Assembly (NCBI RefSeq): GCF_017312365.1
Contig: NZ_BLJI01000032.1
Location: 1 to 49,280, forward strand
Source of the DNA: Chroococcus sp. FPU101
GTDB taxonomy: Bacteria; Cyanobacteriota; Cyanobacteriia; Cyanobacteriales; Microcystaceae
Length of the DNA stretch: 49,280 nucleotides
Direction of reading: 5' to 3'
Numbering within the stretch: the stretch's first letter is position 1; each line of letters starts with the position of its first letter. The position numbers and the translations under genes were made by a program. Below, piece after piece: positions 8,861 through 17,102 of this stretch. The notes beneath the pieces are model-generated. The model did not search any database. It worked only from the letters and a program-made list of their open reading frames with translations, and was not told the DNA's origin.

Positions 8861-9862
8861 CTAGGATTCGCTTTTGAAAAAAGAAGGAAGTTGCGTTCTG
8901 TCAAACAAAGATTTAAGTTGTTGCGTAATACGATCGCGTTGATTAATTAAATAAATACTGACTAAAGTTAAACTAACACCCATCCACTGTAAAGGACTTA
9001 ATACTTCTGACAAAAATAAATTCCCAAACGTCAAGGCAAACACGGGGGTTAAAAACGTCAAAGAACTTAAACTGGTTAAATTTCCTTTCGCTGCTAGATA
9101 GAAAAAGACTCCATAAGAAAGCGCACTACCGAACGTGGTTGAATAAGCTAATCCTAACCAACTATTAAGCTCAAGTTGTTGCCATTGTTGCGTTTCCCAT
9201 AAAAGCGAACCAATCAATAACGGTAGTCCTCCTATAATCATATGCCAACCCGTCGCCACAACTGGATCAACATGACGAGAAACATATCGAATGAGAATTG
9301 TTCCGACTGCCATCGATAGGGAAGCGAGTAACATTAACCATTCACCACTGTTTAATAAATTTTCCCAACTGAAAACAATATTTAACGTATGGTCTTGCCA
9401 TAAATCGAAAAACCATTGATCAGGTAAACCGATTAAACTAATTCCTAAGATGCCAATTCCCAAACCCAACCAACCCCATAAACCAATGATTTCTTTAAAT
9501 AGCCAGCTTGACATCAAAGCAACCGCTAAAGGCTGAGAATCAATAATTACTGAACCTAAACCTGCACCTGTTCGCATTAAACCCGCAGCTAAAAACCCTT
9601 GAAACATCGCGCCATCGACTAAAGCGAATAAACTAATCCAAAGCCAAGCACGTATACTTTTAGGTTGAGAACGACCTAAAAACATGGCTACAATTAGTAC
9701 TAAAATACCAGCAGGTAACAGACGAACACTCGCCATAAATAAAGGAGTCGTTTGTAGAGTAACACCTTTCATCGCGACCATCGCCGTACCCCACAGGAAA
9801 AAAGGCGAAATCAGTAGCAAGGATGACCAAATAGATTCAGGTTTTTTGAGATTGGATTCCAT
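8861..9862 (-). CDS. EamA/DMT family transporter
   Basis: 333 residues with about ten hydrophobic helices in two repeated halves, the drug/metabolite transporter (EamA) pattern. The first half opens with PFFLWGTAMVAMKG and the second with GEWLMLLASLSMAVGTILIR. The typical TPVFALTFGNLFLSE segment precedes the last helices. Such proteins export amino acids or other metabolites; the substrate cannot be read from sequence. An in-frame TTG at 9889 would add nine residues, but ATG at 9862 is preferred. Stands alone, divergent from sppA. Confidence 0.85.
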   Translation of the reverse strand: MESNLKKPESIWSSLLLISPFFLWGTAMVAMKGVTLQTTPLFMASVRLLPAGILVLIVAMFLGRSQPKSIRAWLWISLFALVDGAMFQGFLAAGLMRTGAGLGSVIIDSQPLAVALMSSWLFKEIIGLWGWLGLGIGILGISLIGLPDQWFFDLWQDHTLNIVFSWENLLNSGEWLMLLASLSMAVGTILIRYVSRHVDPVVATGWHMIIGGLPLLIGSLLWETQQWQQLELNSWLGLAYSTTFGSALSYGVFFYLAAKGNLTSLSSLTFLTPVFALTFGNLFLSEVLSPLQWMGVSLTLVSIYLINQRDRITQQLKSLFDRTQLPSFFKSES

Positions 9863-9993
9863 ACAGGTTGAGGATAACTTATTTCTCAAATTGTATACTT
9901 TTGTAAAGCATTGTAGAGAAACTGGGGGTCAAAGCGCATCCTAACAAAAGTGTTAGGCTAGAAGTGTATTGCTTAGAACACTCTCATTAATTT

Positions 9994-10818
9994 ATGGTTT
10001 GGCCGTTTAAACCCAGAACAACGAAACAAATTGCTCGCATTGAAATTAATGGAGCGATCGCCCAAGACACCCGTAAACGCGTTTTACAAGCATTAGAAAC
10101 CGTTGAAGAAAAAAAATTCCCTGCTTTACTATTACGAATTGATTCACCAGGGGGAACCGTTGGCGACTCCCAAGAAATCTATACCGCACTCAAAAAATTA
10201 CAAGATAAGGTCAAAATTGTCGCTAGTTTTGGCAATATTTCGGCTTCTGGCGGCGTTTATATTGGAATGGGTGCCAATCATATTATGGCTAACCCTGGTA
10301 CCATTACGGGCAGTATAGGCGTGATCTTACGGGGTAATAATCTAGAACGATTACTCGATAAAATTGGTGTATCTTTTAAAGTCATTAAATCTGGCCCTTA
10401 TAAAGACATTCTCTCCTTTGATCGAGAATTAACCGAGCAAGAACAGCATATCCTACAGGAGATGATTGATACAACCTATGAGCAATTCGTCGGAACCGTA
10501 GCCGAAGCCCGTAAACTAGATGTAGAACAAGTCAAAAGCTTTGCTGATGGTCGTATTTTTACTGGACAACAAGCGTTAACCTTAGGAGTCGTGGATCGTT
10601 TGGGAACCGAAGAAGATGCGAGAAAATGGGCAGCCGAATTAGTTGGCTTAAATCCCGAAAAAACCAAATGTTATACCATTGAAGAACCGAAACCCTGGTT
10701 AAATCGTTTAATACCAGGACGTAATCAAATATCGAACAAACGGATCACGACGGGCCTCAATTGGATAGAATTTGAACTAGCAACTAATGGTCAACCACTT
10801 TGGTTATATCGACCTTAA
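9994..10818 (+). CDS. sppA: Signal peptide peptidase SppA, short form
   Basis: 274 residues, the short (36K-type) S49 peptidase that degrades cleaved signal peptides. The catalytic Ser is S85 in ISASGGVYI and the Lys is K137 in SGPYKDILS. RIDSPGGTVGDSQEIY (48-63) is the conserved strand-turn. No convincing transmembrane helix is visible at the N-terminus (MVWPFKPRTTKQIARIEING), so it may be peripheral. It is followed by an inverted repeat and then aroH on the same strand, 88 bp away. Confidence 0.9.
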   Translation: MVWPFKPRTTKQIARIEINGAIAQDTRKRVLQALETVEEKKFPALLLRIDSPGGTVGDSQEIYTALKKLQDKVKIVASFGNISASGGVYIGMGANHIMANPGTITGSIGVILRGNNLERLLDKIGVSFKVIKSGPYKDILSFDRELTEQEQHILQEMIDTTYEQFVGTVAEARKLDVEQVKSFADGRIFTGQQALTLGVVDRLGTEEDARKWAAELVGLNPEKTKCYTIEEPKPWLNRLIPGRNQISNKRITTGLNWIEFELATNGQPLWLYRP

Positions 10819-10835
10819 TGGGAAGATCTGCGTAT

Positions 10836-10865
10836 AGATTTTAGTCAAACTCAAGGCTAAAATCT
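10836..10865. repeat. 9-bp inverted repeat between sppA and aroH
   Basis: AGATTTTAG (10836-10844) and CTAAAATCT (10857-10865) form a perfect AT-rich hairpin with a 12-base loop. It could end sppA transcription or act as a regulator site for aroH. No T-tract follows, so it is not a classical terminator. Confidence 0.5.
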
Positions 10866-10906
10866 TAAAGCTAGTATCATTATGTTATGGTCGGAGGATT
10901 AAGATC

Positions 10907-11320
10907 GTGAATTGGAAAGTGCGGGCAATTCGGGGGGCAACTACAGCAACAAGTAATAGTAAAGAAGCTATTCGAGAAGCAGTTACAGAATTACTTGATG
11001 AAATCGAAGCGCACAACCAGTTCGATCCAGAAGACATCGTTAGTGTCATTTTTACTACGACCAAGGATCTTGATGCAATTTTTCCAGCAGCGATCGCAAG
11101 AGAACGTTCTAATTGGGATCATGTTCCTCTACTAGATGTCCAACAAATGCACGTGGAGGGCAGTTTAGAACGGTGTATCCGTATTCTAATTCAAATTAAT
11201 ACACCCAAACGACAAATCGAAATGTATCACTCTTATCTAAGAAAAGCGAAAAATCTTAGACCAGATTGGAGTTTAGCGCAAATCAGTACGCCTTCTTCTA
11301 TACAATCTCACCGTTTTTAA
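10907..11320 (+). CDS. aroH: Chorismate mutase, AroH type
   Basis: 137 residues of the monofunctional AroH (trimeric, B. subtilis type) chorismate mutase family, converting chorismate to prephenate for Phe/Tyr synthesis. The N-terminus MNWKVRAIRGATTATSNS supplies the conserved Arg, and SVIFTTTKDLDAIFPAAIAR and VPLLDVQQMHVEGSLERCIR are hallmark segments. GTG start, with GGAGG at 10892-10897 as a clear ribosome binding site. The next gene starts 4 bp after its stop, so the two are surely one transcript. Confidence 0.93.
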   Translation: MNWKVRAIRGATTATSNSKEAIREAVTELLDEIEAHNQFDPEDIVSVIFTTTKDLDAIFPAAIARERSNWDHVPLLDVQQMHVEGSLERCIRILIQINTPKRQIEMYHSYLRKAKNLRPDWSLAQISTPSSIQSHRF

Positions 11321-11323
11321 TTT

Positions 11324-12370
11324 ATGGATCTCCTCAAATCTGATAACCTCTATCCAGATTGGGTATTATTAAAACTGAATCTTGTTCCCATCAGTTCTGG
11401 ACACTATGATCTGAATGTTACGCTTAAATTTCAAGATAATTGGCAACCTCTTCTAGATGGTCGAATTAAATGGGGTCTTAAAGGTGGAGAATTAAAAGTT
11501 ACCTCGAAAAATTGTGAGATTCTGCAAAATCCTAATCCTTATGGTTCAGTTGTAACAGAAGCAGACACCAATAACTTTACTTGGATTTTAATGCCTTCTA
11601 TTACTTCATCGGTTAATGATGGTTCACTTTCATTTCAAATTGGAACTGCGGCCGCAACTTCAGAATCTTTTGAAATCACCGTTGCTTTTATTCCGACTTT
11701 AGCAGATATTTCGGTTAGTGATGCTGAGGGACTTTGGAAGCATGATATTAGTCCGAATAAACATGGTGTATTAGAACGTGCGATCGCTCAATACATTCAC
11801 CAAAACTATTGTTTTCCTCATCTCAGTTTTATCCAGCTAGGATCTCAAACCGTTCCGACAACTCATCCGAGTATACCAGTCGATCCCGAACCGTTAGCCT
11901 CTTTAATCGAACAAATCTATCATCATGAGAGCGATAATTTAATAGAATTGGCACAATTAGCCAATTTAAACCCATTAGAAGATTTTTCAGGGGCTAACCT
12001 CATCGCAGCGCAACTAAGCGGACTTTCTCTGGGAAATGCTAATTTATATCAGACTAATCTTAGAGGTGCTAATTTAACCGATATCGATCTCAGTGAAGCG
12101 GATCTAAGTTATTCTAACCTCAAAGGTGCAGATTTAAGCGGGGCTTATTTAGGGAATGCTAATTTAAGTTATGCTGAATTACAACGAGCTAGTCTAGCTT
12201 TAGCGAATCTAATTGGTGCCGATTTACAGAATGCCAATTTAGAAGAAGCAAACTTGAGTAATGCCAATTTTAGTGGTGCCAATTTACAGAATGCTAAATT
12301 TGGCAACAACCCAGGATTAACGGAAGATCTACAAGCAATCATCAAAGATCGAGGCGGGCAAATAGAATAA
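11324..12370 (+). CDS. Pentapeptide-repeat protein with unknown N-terminal domain
   Basis: 348 residues. Residues 219-327 are about 22 tandem pentapeptides of the A(D/N)LxX type (SGANL, GNANL, RGANL, SEADL...), which fold into a right-handed quadrilateral helix. Residues 1-200 are a beta-rich domain that I do not recognise (KWGLKGGELKVTSKNC, FTWILMPSITSS). No signal peptide. It is coupled to aroH by a 3-bp gap. Pentapeptide proteins can be structural or bind DNA gyrase; nothing here decides which. Confidence 0.85.
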   Translation: MDLLKSDNLYPDWVLLKLNLVPISSGHYDLNVTLKFQDNWQPLLDGRIKWGLKGGELKVTSKNCEILQNPNPYGSVVTEADTNNFTWILMPSITSSVNDGSLSFQIGTAAATSESFEITVAFIPTLADISVSDAEGLWKHDISPNKHGVLERAIAQYIHQNYCFPHLSFIQLGSQTVPTTHPSIPVDPEPLASLIEQIYHHESDNLIELAQLANLNPLEDFSGANLIAAQLSGLSLGNANLYQTNLRGANLTDIDLSEADLSYSNLKGADLSGAYLGNANLSYAELQRASLALANLIGADLQNANLEEANLSNANFSGANLQNAKFGNNPGLTEDLQAIIKDRGGQIE

Positions 12371-12419
12371 ACTAGAATATTAACCCAAAAAAATGTTAAC
12401 CTAGATAAGCGATATATTT

Positions 12420-12492
12420 GGGCATGTAGCTCAGTGGATAGAGTGCCAGGTTCCGGTCCTGTAGGTCGGGGGTTCGAATCCCTCCATGCTCG
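12420..12492 (+). tRNA. trnR-CCG: tRNA-Arg (CCG anticodon)
   Basis: A complete 73-nt cloverleaf: acceptor GGGCATG pairs with CATGCTC (one G-T), D arm GCTC/GAGT, anticodon loop TTCCGGT with CCG at 12453-12455, and T arm GGGGG-TTCGAAT-CCCTC. The discriminator base is G and CCA is not encoded. The outermost anticodon-stem pair (C27-T43) is mismatched. It begins 49 bp after the pentapeptide gene on the same strand. Confidence 0.95.
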
Positions 12493-12501
12493 TTGTACTC
12501 C

Positions 12502-12565
12502 ACAGTAACCAAATAATTTGTTACTGTATATCAAATGCCATAACCAGTAATAGCTATGGCTTTTC
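12502..12565 (+). terminator. Two hairpins after tRNA-Arg
   Basis: ACAGTAAC/GTTACTGT (12502-12509, 12520-12527) is followed by GCCATA/TATGGC (12537-12542, 12555-12560) and TTTTCT. The second hairpin with its T-run is a plausible terminator for the tRNA. Confidence 0.55.
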
Positions 12566-12578
12566 TAATTTACATTAT

Positions 12579-14198
12579 TTAGGATCTTTTTTTCTTAAGT
12601 TTAAACAAGATTCCTCCCATTCCTAAAATCAATAAACCTAAACCTGTCGTCGGTTCGGGGGTTGTTGCTGCATAAATTGTTGTTGTCCCACTCAGTTCAT
12701 TAGTCACGACAACTAAAGAGCGATTTGTGGGACTATCAAGAGAGGGAATAAATAAAACTCCTTCTGGACTAATATCGCCCTCAGTCCGAGTATAAGTGAC
12801 AAAGGTCGGATTAAGAGGATCAGTAATATCGTAGGTTAAAAAGCCTCCTGTTCTCTCTAAACCAATAAAAGCATAGAAATGATCGCCTATTAGTCCAACG
12901 GTTAATCCTTCGGGTTCGGGGCCTTTATTATCACTGCGCGTATCAAAACTACTGGATGTTCCATCGGAGTTAAATAGGGAGGGAACTAAAGATGCTGTAA
13001 TTTGTTCAAAAGCATCACCACTATCAAATACTAAATTTCCATTAGCATCCCAAATCGAAAAAGAACGCCCACCATAAGCGTATAATTGATCAAAATCGCC
13101 ATCTCCGTCAAGATCGCCATCAACACTAGATACATTCAAACGTCCTAGATTTTCATCCTCTTGAAGTTGTGCTGCATTTGGAAAGACAGTCGGATCTAAA
13201 GTTATATCTTTAATCCGCACATTTTCACCGCGATCGTCTCCCTCATTGGCTGTGATAATATAAGTTTGACCGTGAATTTCAACAGTGGCAATAGCATCAG
13301 GCATATACATCCCAAAAACTGGCCAATTTTGAATATTAATCCCACCATCTCGATCACTCGCGTCTAAACCATTCCCTAATGTATTGTAATTTTTTAGACC
13401 CAAGGGCAAAATATCCGTAATGGTTGCGCTATCAATATCTAAAACAGCTAACGCATTATTTTCTTGTAGAGAAATGTAAGCGGTTCGATTATCTTGGGAA
13501 ATGGAAATGTATTCGGGTTCAACATCTTCTGCTACGGTTGCATTGCCGTTTTGACCGAATAATCGTACTCCTGCTGCTTCTAATGCGGCTTTTTGGCTAT
13601 TAAATCCAGCAAAACCTGCTGTATTGACTGTAGCACTACCGACACCTCCCGAAAGGTCGATAATACTAATTGAGCCTTCTGGATCGGTTGTTGGATTAAT
13701 ACTTAAAGGAAAGGGTTCTGCTTCATTTGCAACTAATACTCTTGAACCATCTGAGGTAAAGGTTAACATATCAGGTAATGCACCCACAGTCACCGAATTA
13801 AGAAAATTACCTGTAGTATTAAAAAAGGCAACTGTACCCACATCGGTTATGGGATCTGATCCAATTGCCGCCGCAACTAAACCATTTTTCACCGCAACAC
13901 TGTTTACACCCGCACCATAGGGATTAAGATCAATGCTGGAAACTAATGACGGAGTTCTAGGGTTACTTATATTTAAAATATCAATGGAATTCGTAGACGC
14001 ATTAGTAACAAAAAGACTTTGACTGATGGGATCATATGCAGAAATTTCGGCGGCACTTTCTCCCGAAGGTGATACATATGTTCCTAAACGGCTCAGGTTT
14101 AAAGCGAAAGATTGATCGGCAAAGGTTCCTAAGAATAGAGGTGTAATAACTGCTGTAGTTCCCCACACAGGAAGAAGACGAGAAATCAAACGAGACAT
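12579..14198 (-). CDS. Choice-of-anchor I domain protein, PEP-CTERM anchored
   Basis: 539 residues. An N-terminal signal peptide (about residues 1-33, ending DQSFA) leads into a beta-propeller-like region typical of choice-of-anchor I proteins (SLFVTNASTNSIDILNIS; EPEYISISQDNRTAYISLQENNALAVLDI; ITANEGDDRGENVR). The C-terminus has a PEP-CTERM signal: PEPT, a hydrophobic helix (GLGLLILGMGGILF) and a KLKKKRS tail, which is processed by exosortase. It is therefore exported and surface-sorted. Some relatives are annotated as phosphatase- or phytase-like, but no catalytic site is clear. ATG at 14198. Confidence 0.88.
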   Translation of the reverse strand: MSRLISRLLPVWGTTAVITPLFLGTFADQSFALNLSRLGTYVSPSGESAAEISAYDPISQSLFVTNASTNSIDILNISNPRTPSLVSSIDLNPYGAGVNSVAVKNGLVAAAIGSDPITDVGTVAFFNTTGNFLNSVTVGALPDMLTFTSDGSRVLVANEAEPFPLSINPTTDPEGSISIIDLSGGVGSATVNTAGFAGFNSQKAALEAAGVRLFGQNGNATVAEDVEPEYISISQDNRTAYISLQENNALAVLDIDSATITDILPLGLKNYNTLGNGLDASDRDGGINIQNWPVFGMYMPDAIATVEIHGQTYIITANEGDDRGENVRIKDITLDPTVFPNAAQLQEDENLGRLNVSSVDGDLDGDGDFDQLYAYGGRSFSIWDANGNLVFDSGDAFEQITASLVPSLFNSDGTSSSFDTRSDNKGPEPEGLTVGLIGDHFYAFIGLERTGGFLTYDITDPLNPTFVTYTRTEGDISPEGVLFIPSLDSPTNRSLVVVTNELSGTTTIYAATTPEPTTGLGLLILGMGGILFKLKKKRS

Positions 14199-14427
14199 GA
14201 TCAGTTCTAAAAATAAATTTCTCGTTTAGCATCGCTGGTTAATTTTAAGAGAAGCTAAAGAATCGGTTAATTTTAGAGTAAAGTAGCTAAATTTGATATT
14301 AATCTTAATTTTAATCACTTAAATTCGTAATTTTAAACCTTAATCATCAATTACCTAGAATTCTTGCCACAAAAATTAGAATATTATGAAAAGCACTAGA
14401 ATAAATTACACCTTGGGTATATTCTGT

Positions 14428-14892
14428 CTAACTCTGATACTCTTCTCCTTCAGGTTGTAGAAAAACTTTCACTGACTGAGATTTGAGATTAACTACCCAA
14501 TTTTCAAGAATACCTGCACGTGCATAAACTTTCTTTTTCTGATCTAAATCTGCTGTTAAAGTACTATCAGAGATCTCGACTAACCAGTAAATATCTTCAG
14601 CAAAAGGATGACGAGTTCGATAATGATCGGCTCTAAGACGTACAATAGTTATATCGGGTTCGGGTTCAGAATCTAATAGAGTGATTGGATGCGCTTCATA
14701 GATTTTAGCTTTCCCCAGTAAGAGCGAACGTAAATAATCAGCAGCATTATCTGTCACATATCGGTGTAACGGGCCTTCTGGGGTTATTTCTAAGATTTCT
14801 CCTGCAATTAATTCTAAGCGACGATCAACTAAAATTCCTGTTTCAATCATGCGGTGATAATCTTCAACTGACCATTTAGCTAAGGTTCGCAT
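14428..14892 (-). CDS. Uma2 family protein truncated by a stop codon
   Basis: 154 residues of a Uma2/DUF820 protein (LAKWSVEDYHRMIETGIL at residues 4-21, then RRLELIAGEI, DSEPEPDITIVR, and EDIYWLVEISDST carrying the active-site Glu). The reading stops at TAG (14430-14428). Beyond it the same frame continues 26 codons with recognisable family C-terminus (TEYTQGVIYSSAF ... ARILGN) to a TGA at 14349-14347, aligning with the C-terminus of the Uma2 gene at 38080. So about 27 residues are lost by a single nonsense change. The nuclease core is retained, so it may or may not be active. Confidence 0.85.
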   Translation of the reverse strand: MRTLAKWSVEDYHRMIETGILVDRRLELIAGEILEITPEGPLHRYVTDNAADYLRSLLLGKAKIYEAHPITLLDSEPEPDITIVRLRADHYRTRHPFAEDIYWLVEISDSTLTADLDQKKKVYARAGILENWVVNLKSQSVKVFLQPEGEEYQS

Positions 14893-14925
14893 CTTGAGAA
14901 TTGAGATAAAGTTAAACTGTCTTTA

Positions 14926-15315
14926 TTATAGATTTAGGATTTTTGAAAGTCCTTGATGCAAAATTAAACGATTTCCATCTGGATCATAAGCGTAAATTTC
15001 TTTGCCATGAGAAGCAAGGGTAAGATCACCTGTTGGTGGATAACCCATTATCGTTAAATGAGCGATCGCATCTTCTATATTTTCCACTTCTAAACACAAA
15101 CTCATCCCACTTCCAAAGGAGTTAGCAAACTCTTGTTGATGACTTGCTTTCGGTTTAAAGATTCCTAAATTTAAACCCTTGAGTTGAAATTCTGCATAAA
15201 CTGAAGAAATATAAGGATTAGGCTTTTGGTTCAGTAGTTTTTGATAGAATTGTACTAACTGATCAAAATCCAGAGCAGCCAAAGTCACAAAAGCTTTTGT
15301 ATAGTGAAATTCCAT
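14926..15315 (-). CDS. VOC (glyoxalase/bleomycin-resistance fold) protein
   Basis: 129 residues with the two beta-alpha-beta-beta-beta modules of the vicinal oxygen chelate superfamily: KAFVTLAALDFDQLVQFYQKLLNQKP, LCLEVENIEDAIAHLTIMG and the closing EIYAYDPDGNRLILHQ. Metal ligands are not certain, and substrate is unknown. The ATG shares two bases with the ATG of the divergent TldD gene (CATG at 15313-15316), so the two promoters must lie inside each other's coding sequence. Confidence 0.85.
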   Translation of the reverse strand: MEFHYTKAFVTLAALDFDQLVQFYQKLLNQKPNPYISSVYAEFQLKGLNLGIFKPKASHQQEFANSFGSGMSLCLEVENIEDAIAHLTIMGYPPTGDLTLASHGKEIYAYDPDGNRLILHQGLSKILNL

Positions 15316-16717
15316 GATTCATCGTTTGGTTGATAGCAAAAATTTACTGACTGATTTAATAAACCGTTATAAACATAGAGTAGACTTTCTCACCATCCGT
15401 ATAGAAGAAGGACAAGGGACTAATATTTTACTCAGAGGAGATAAAGTAGAAACCCTGTCCGAAGGCATTTCAATCGGGGGACAAGTCAGAGCGTGTTATA
15501 AAGGAGGTTGGGGATTTGCAACCTTTAATCAATTATCGACTCTAGCGGAACGAATTGAAGATGCGATCGCTGCTGCTAGATTAGTCGGAGAAGAAGAAAC
15601 CATCCTTGCACCTGTTGAACCTGTACAAATATCCTGTAAACTACCTTTGACGGGAACTGATCCGCGCTTGGTTTCTCTGATTCAAAAGAAAGAATTATGC
15701 GATCGCTACAATGAGATGCTACGTCACTACAATCATCAAATTACGACGACATCGGTTCGTTATGGCGATAGTACCCAACATATTATTCTAGCTACTTCAG
15801 AAGGGACACTGATCGAACAAACTTGGGCCGATCTTGAAATGCGTTTTTCAGCAACTGCAAGAAACGGTGATCTTGTACAAAGTGGTCGAGAAACAACTGG
15901 ATCTCGCAAAGCTTACGAAGATTTAATGAATTTAGATGAACAGGTGGAGAAGACCGCTAAACGTGCCGTAGAATCCCTGATTTTGCCCCCTGTCAAGGGT
16001 AATACTTATACAGTCGTCATCGACCCTATTCTTACAGGTTTATTCGTTCATGAGGCATTTGGTCACCTCTCAGAAGCCGATATGCTGTATGAAAATCCTG
16101 ATTTACTCGAAGTGATGAGCATGGGTAAGCGATTTGGTACAGATGAATTACAAATTTTTGATGGTGCGGCCCCCGAAGGACATCGCGGCAGTTATTTGTA
16201 TGATGATGAAGGAACACCAGCAAGCACAACCCAACTAATAAAAGATGGGGTTTTAGTGGGACGTTTACATTCTCGTGAAACCGCAGGAAAATTAGGAGAA
16301 AATCCGACTGGTAATGCACGTTGTCTAAATTATCATTATGTACCCATTGTACGGATGACGAATACTTGGATCGAACGGGGTAAAACTCCTGTTGCTGATT
16401 TGTTTTCGGGTATTAAAGAGGGAGTTTACGCGAAAAACTGGCAAGGTGGCATGACTAACGGGGAAATGTTTACCTTTAGTGCGGGGGAAGCATGGATGAT
16501 TCGAGATAGTAAGATTGCTGAACCTGTCAAAGATGTAACTCTTTCTGGGAATGTATTTAAGACTCTAGCCAATATTGAAGCGATCGGAGATGATTTTTAT
16601 TGGGATGAGTCGGGAGGATGCGGTAAAGGTGGACAAAGCGGTTTACCTGTCGGTTGTGGGGGGCCGAGTCTACGCATTCGTGATGTGGTCGTTGGTGGTG
16701 AAGCTGTGGATGAATAA
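15314..16717 (+). CDS. tldD: TldD/PmbA family metalloprotease-like protein (TldD)
   Basis: 467 residues. The TldD-type zinc site is VHEAFGHLSE (H246, E247, H251), so this is the TldD rather than the PmbA partner. In E. coli TldD and TldE form a heterodimeric peptidase that matures microcin B17 and degrades CcdA; the cyanobacterial role is unknown. The C-terminal GGQSGLPVGCGGPSLRIRDVVVGG is also typical. No tldE/pmbA partner lies in this window. Start ATG overlaps the divergent VOC start. Confidence 0.9.
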   Translation: MIHRLVDSKNLLTDLINRYKHRVDFLTIRIEEGQGTNILLRGDKVETLSEGISIGGQVRACYKGGWGFATFNQLSTLAERIEDAIAAARLVGEEETILAPVEPVQISCKLPLTGTDPRLVSLIQKKELCDRYNEMLRHYNHQITTTSVRYGDSTQHIILATSEGTLIEQTWADLEMRFSATARNGDLVQSGRETTGSRKAYEDLMNLDEQVEKTAKRAVESLILPPVKGNTYTVVIDPILTGLFVHEAFGHLSEADMLYENPDLLEVMSMGKRFGTDELQIFDGAAPEGHRGSYLYDDEGTPASTTQLIKDGVLVGRLHSRETAGKLGENPTGNARCLNYHYVPIVRMTNTWIERGKTPVADLFSGIKEGVYAKNWQGGMTNGEMFTFSAGEAWMIRDSKIAEPVKDVTLSGNVFKTLANIEAIGDDFYWDESGGCGKGGQSGLPVGCGGPSLRIRDVVVGGEAVDE

Positions 16718-17102
16718 AATTAATAACTAAAAATTTTTGATCTTCCCTACTTCTTCTCGATTGGCTCTTAAATTAAAGACTAATAGAAATTGGAACACCA
16801 AAAACAAAACAACTGGTTACATTCCTATTAATTGTTCGAGCTACTCAAGTTTATCTTAATATTCAGGTGACAAAAAACTTAATTTCCTAACCATTTTTCC
16901 TAGAAAGGGAGACTTTATTAGATAAATCTCTTGTTTTTTGAGGAAGAATTATCCTACAACAAAATGATTTATTTTCTCAAAGGATCTCATGTAGGATAAG
17001 TCTTTTTTGAGGAGATAGGTGGTTTTTTGAGGAATAAACTGTAGTTTTGTTTTCGGTAACTATTTCTATCTATCCATTTTTTCAAAAGAAGGAGTCAAGA
17101 TT
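16718..17102. other. 385-bp leader region of the RTX gene
   Basis: No gene is seen. It holds three direct copies of TTTTTTGAGGA (16934-16944, 17003-17013, 17023-17033) and a 9-bp inverted repeat TTATCCTAC/GTAGGATAA (16949-16957, 16991-16999). The last bases carry AGAAGGAG as a ribosome binding site for the gene at 17103. This looks like a structured promoter or 5' untranslated region. Confidence 0.5.

Noticed and set aside
12169-12534. 121-residue minus-strand frame over the pentapeptide end and the tRNA
   Set aside because: The segment with DSNPRPTGPEPGTLSTELHA is the usual false protein read from a tRNA on the opposite strand, and the rest is antisense to pentapeptide repeats.
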